DNA of 5,739 nt from Verrucomicrobia bacterium UBA1412 (GTDB lineage: Bacteria; Verrucomicrobiota; Verrucomicrobiia; Limisphaerales; UBA1412): assembly GCA_002305615.1 (NCBI GenBank), contig DBPU01000010.1:1-5739 (forward strand), written 5' to 3'. The notes beneath the pieces were generated by a model. The model was given only the letters and a program-made list of their open reading frames with translations, was not told the origin of the DNA and searched no databases. Shown here piece after piece: positions 4,720 through 5,739 of the stretch (the stretch's first letter is position 1; every line of letters starts with the position of its first letter). Position numbers and translations under genes: made by a program.

Positions 4720-5739
4720 ATGAATGCCTTTTTCCAAATCGTATTGAGCAATCTCATTTTCGCCTCGGCTCTGGCTCTGACGGCTCTAATGGCGGAGCGC
4801 TGGCTGAGGCGGCCGGTCCTGGCTCATTTGCTCTGGCTGGTGGTGTTTGTGAAGCTGCTCAGTCCGCCTCTGGTATCCTTTGATACGGCGGATATTCCCG
4901 TGTTGGGTAAGCATCTCGCGCAATTTTTTGCCGGGCAGGAAGCACTGCCGGCGCTGGCGCAGAGCGGTTCCGGAGGTGTTGAGGGGACGGCACTTGCGGC
5001 GATAAATCCAGCGGTATCGAGTTTTGATTTCACCCACGTTTGGGCTGATCTGCAGGGGCCCTGTTTTATGATTTGGATTTGCGGCAGCGTTTTTCTGCTG
5101 GTACTCTCGCTGGTGCGTGCTTATCGCTTCAACCGCCTGATCGCTTCGGATTTCACTCCTGCGCCTGAAGCGGTGGAGGCACTTTCCCGTGAGCTGTCCT
5201 GCCGTCTGGGGATCAGGAGAGGACGGCTGCCGGTATTGCGGATTTCGGGCGCAGAGCTCTCGCCCATGGTTTGGTGGATGGGCGGCAGGGTGAGCGTTAT
5301 TTTGCCCCAGACTCTGGTGGAGAGCCTTTCATTGCAGGAACTGAAATGGGTGCTGGGTCACGAGTTGGCCCATGTTCAGCGGAAGGATTACCAGGTGCGT
5401 TGGCTTGAATGGCTGGCGTGCGTTGCCTTCTGGTGGAACCCGCTGGTCTGGTGGGGCCGGCGGCATTTGCGTTTGAACGAGGAGATTTGCTGCGATGCGC
5501 TGGTTCTGGACCGGATTGAAGGGCGTCCCTATGACTATGCGCAGTCGCTGTTGAATGCCGTGGAGCGGCTCTCCTTGCACGCGTTTGGCCCTGCGCCTCT
5601 GGTGGCGAGCCAGATGAACAGCGGCAATTTCCTGGAAAAACGGCTGCGGATGATGATGTCCCTGGGGAAGGGGAGTCTGGAAAGCCGTTCTCAAAGAATC
5701 TGCTTGCTGCTGGTGGCGGCGCTTGCGTTGCCTCCGGCC
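4720..5739 (+). CDS. BlaR1-like M56 family membrane metallopeptidase (cut at right edge)
   Basis: Integral membrane zinc protease expected to sense an envelope signal and cause inactivation of the BlaI-like repressor. The window holds 340 codons without a stop; the C-terminus is missing. Hydrophobic segments are visible at about 4-23, 32-52, 114-133, 230-246 and 326-339. The catalytic motif is HELAH (214-218), preceded by a short helix, and the third zinc ligand is probably E254 or E255 in NEEICCDALVLD (253-264), the conserved region of M56 proteins. The loop between segments 2 and 3 (about 53-113) is Gly/Ala-rich and without recognisable domain. The start is 5 bases after the blaI stop. In classical BlaR1 a penicillin-binding sensor domain follows the protease part; whether one, or another sensor or repeat domain, follows here is outside the window. 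Protease family is secure; sensed signal unknown. Confidence 0.93.
   Translation, partial: MNAFFQIVLSNLIFASALALTALMAERWLRRPVLAHLLWLVVFVKLLSPPLVSFDTADIPVLGKHLAQFFAGQEALPALAQSGSGGVEGTALAAINPAVSSFDFTHVWADLQGPCFMIWICGSVFLLVLSLVRAYRFNRLIASDFTPAPEAVEALSRELSCRLGIRRGRLPVLRISGAELSPMVWWMGGRVSVILPQTLVESLSLQELKWVLGHELAHVQRKDYQVRWLEWLACVAFWWNPLVWWGRRHLRLNEEICCDALVLDRIEGRPYDYAQSLLNAVERLSLHAFGPAPLVASQMNSGNFLEKRLRMMMSLGKGSLESRSQRICLLLVAALALPPA

Noticed and set aside
5329..5694. Minus-strand frame of 121 codons
   Set aside because: Antisense to the HELAH-containing M56 gene; composition rich in Gln, Pro and His typical of a reversed coding frame.

Overview
The window reads as chromosomal DNA of a GC-rich bacterium. 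Phylum is an inference: the MutS sequence style, the weak Shine-Dalgarno sites and the BlaI/M56-peptidase pair next to a secreted lineage-type protein fit Verrucomicrobiota or a related PVC group, but no marker here proves it.

Layout, left to right. (1) Positions 776 down to 1, minus strand: the N-terminal 258 codons of the mismatch-repair ATPase MutS, cut by the window edge. (2) 777-995: a divergent intergenic region with a candidate mutS promoter and, in front of the next gene, a candidate promoter overlapping two adjacent small palindromes. (3) 996-2987, plus strand: a visibly A/T-richer 663-codon gene for a fusion of a PD-(D/E)xK nuclease domain and a DUF2075-type superfamily 1 helicase, probably acquired horizontally and plausibly a one-gene defence function. 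(4) 2988-4140: a regulated promoter with two operators, then a gene for a secreted, cysteine-containing, coiled-coil-rich protein of unknown function. (5) 4141-4321: a long imperfect hairpin followed by a second promoter with one operator. (6) 4322-5739: a blaI-type repressor gene and, 5 bases after its stop, a gene for a BlaR1-like M56 membrane metallopeptidase, cut by the right edge.

The most informative result is regulatory. The same dyad (ACGACA, 3 bases, TGTCGT) occurs three times: twice at the promoter of the secreted-protein gene and once at the promoter of blaI. In both promoters the dyad lies between a perfect TTGACA -35 box and a -10 box 17 bases away, at the same offset. The second copy upstream of the secreted-protein gene is a perfect 9-3-9 palindrome centred 32 bp (about three helical turns) from the first. 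This supports a self-contained signalling unit: the M56 protease senses an envelope signal, inactivates the BlaI-like repressor (directly or indirectly), and derepresses both the regulator operon and the secreted protein. No beta-lactamase or penicillin-binding sensor domain is visible, so the signal is probably not the classical one, though the rest of the M56 protein lies outside the window.

No tRNA, rRNA, CRISPR array, transposase or insertion-sequence end was recognised. No gene-free stretch exceeds 300 bases.
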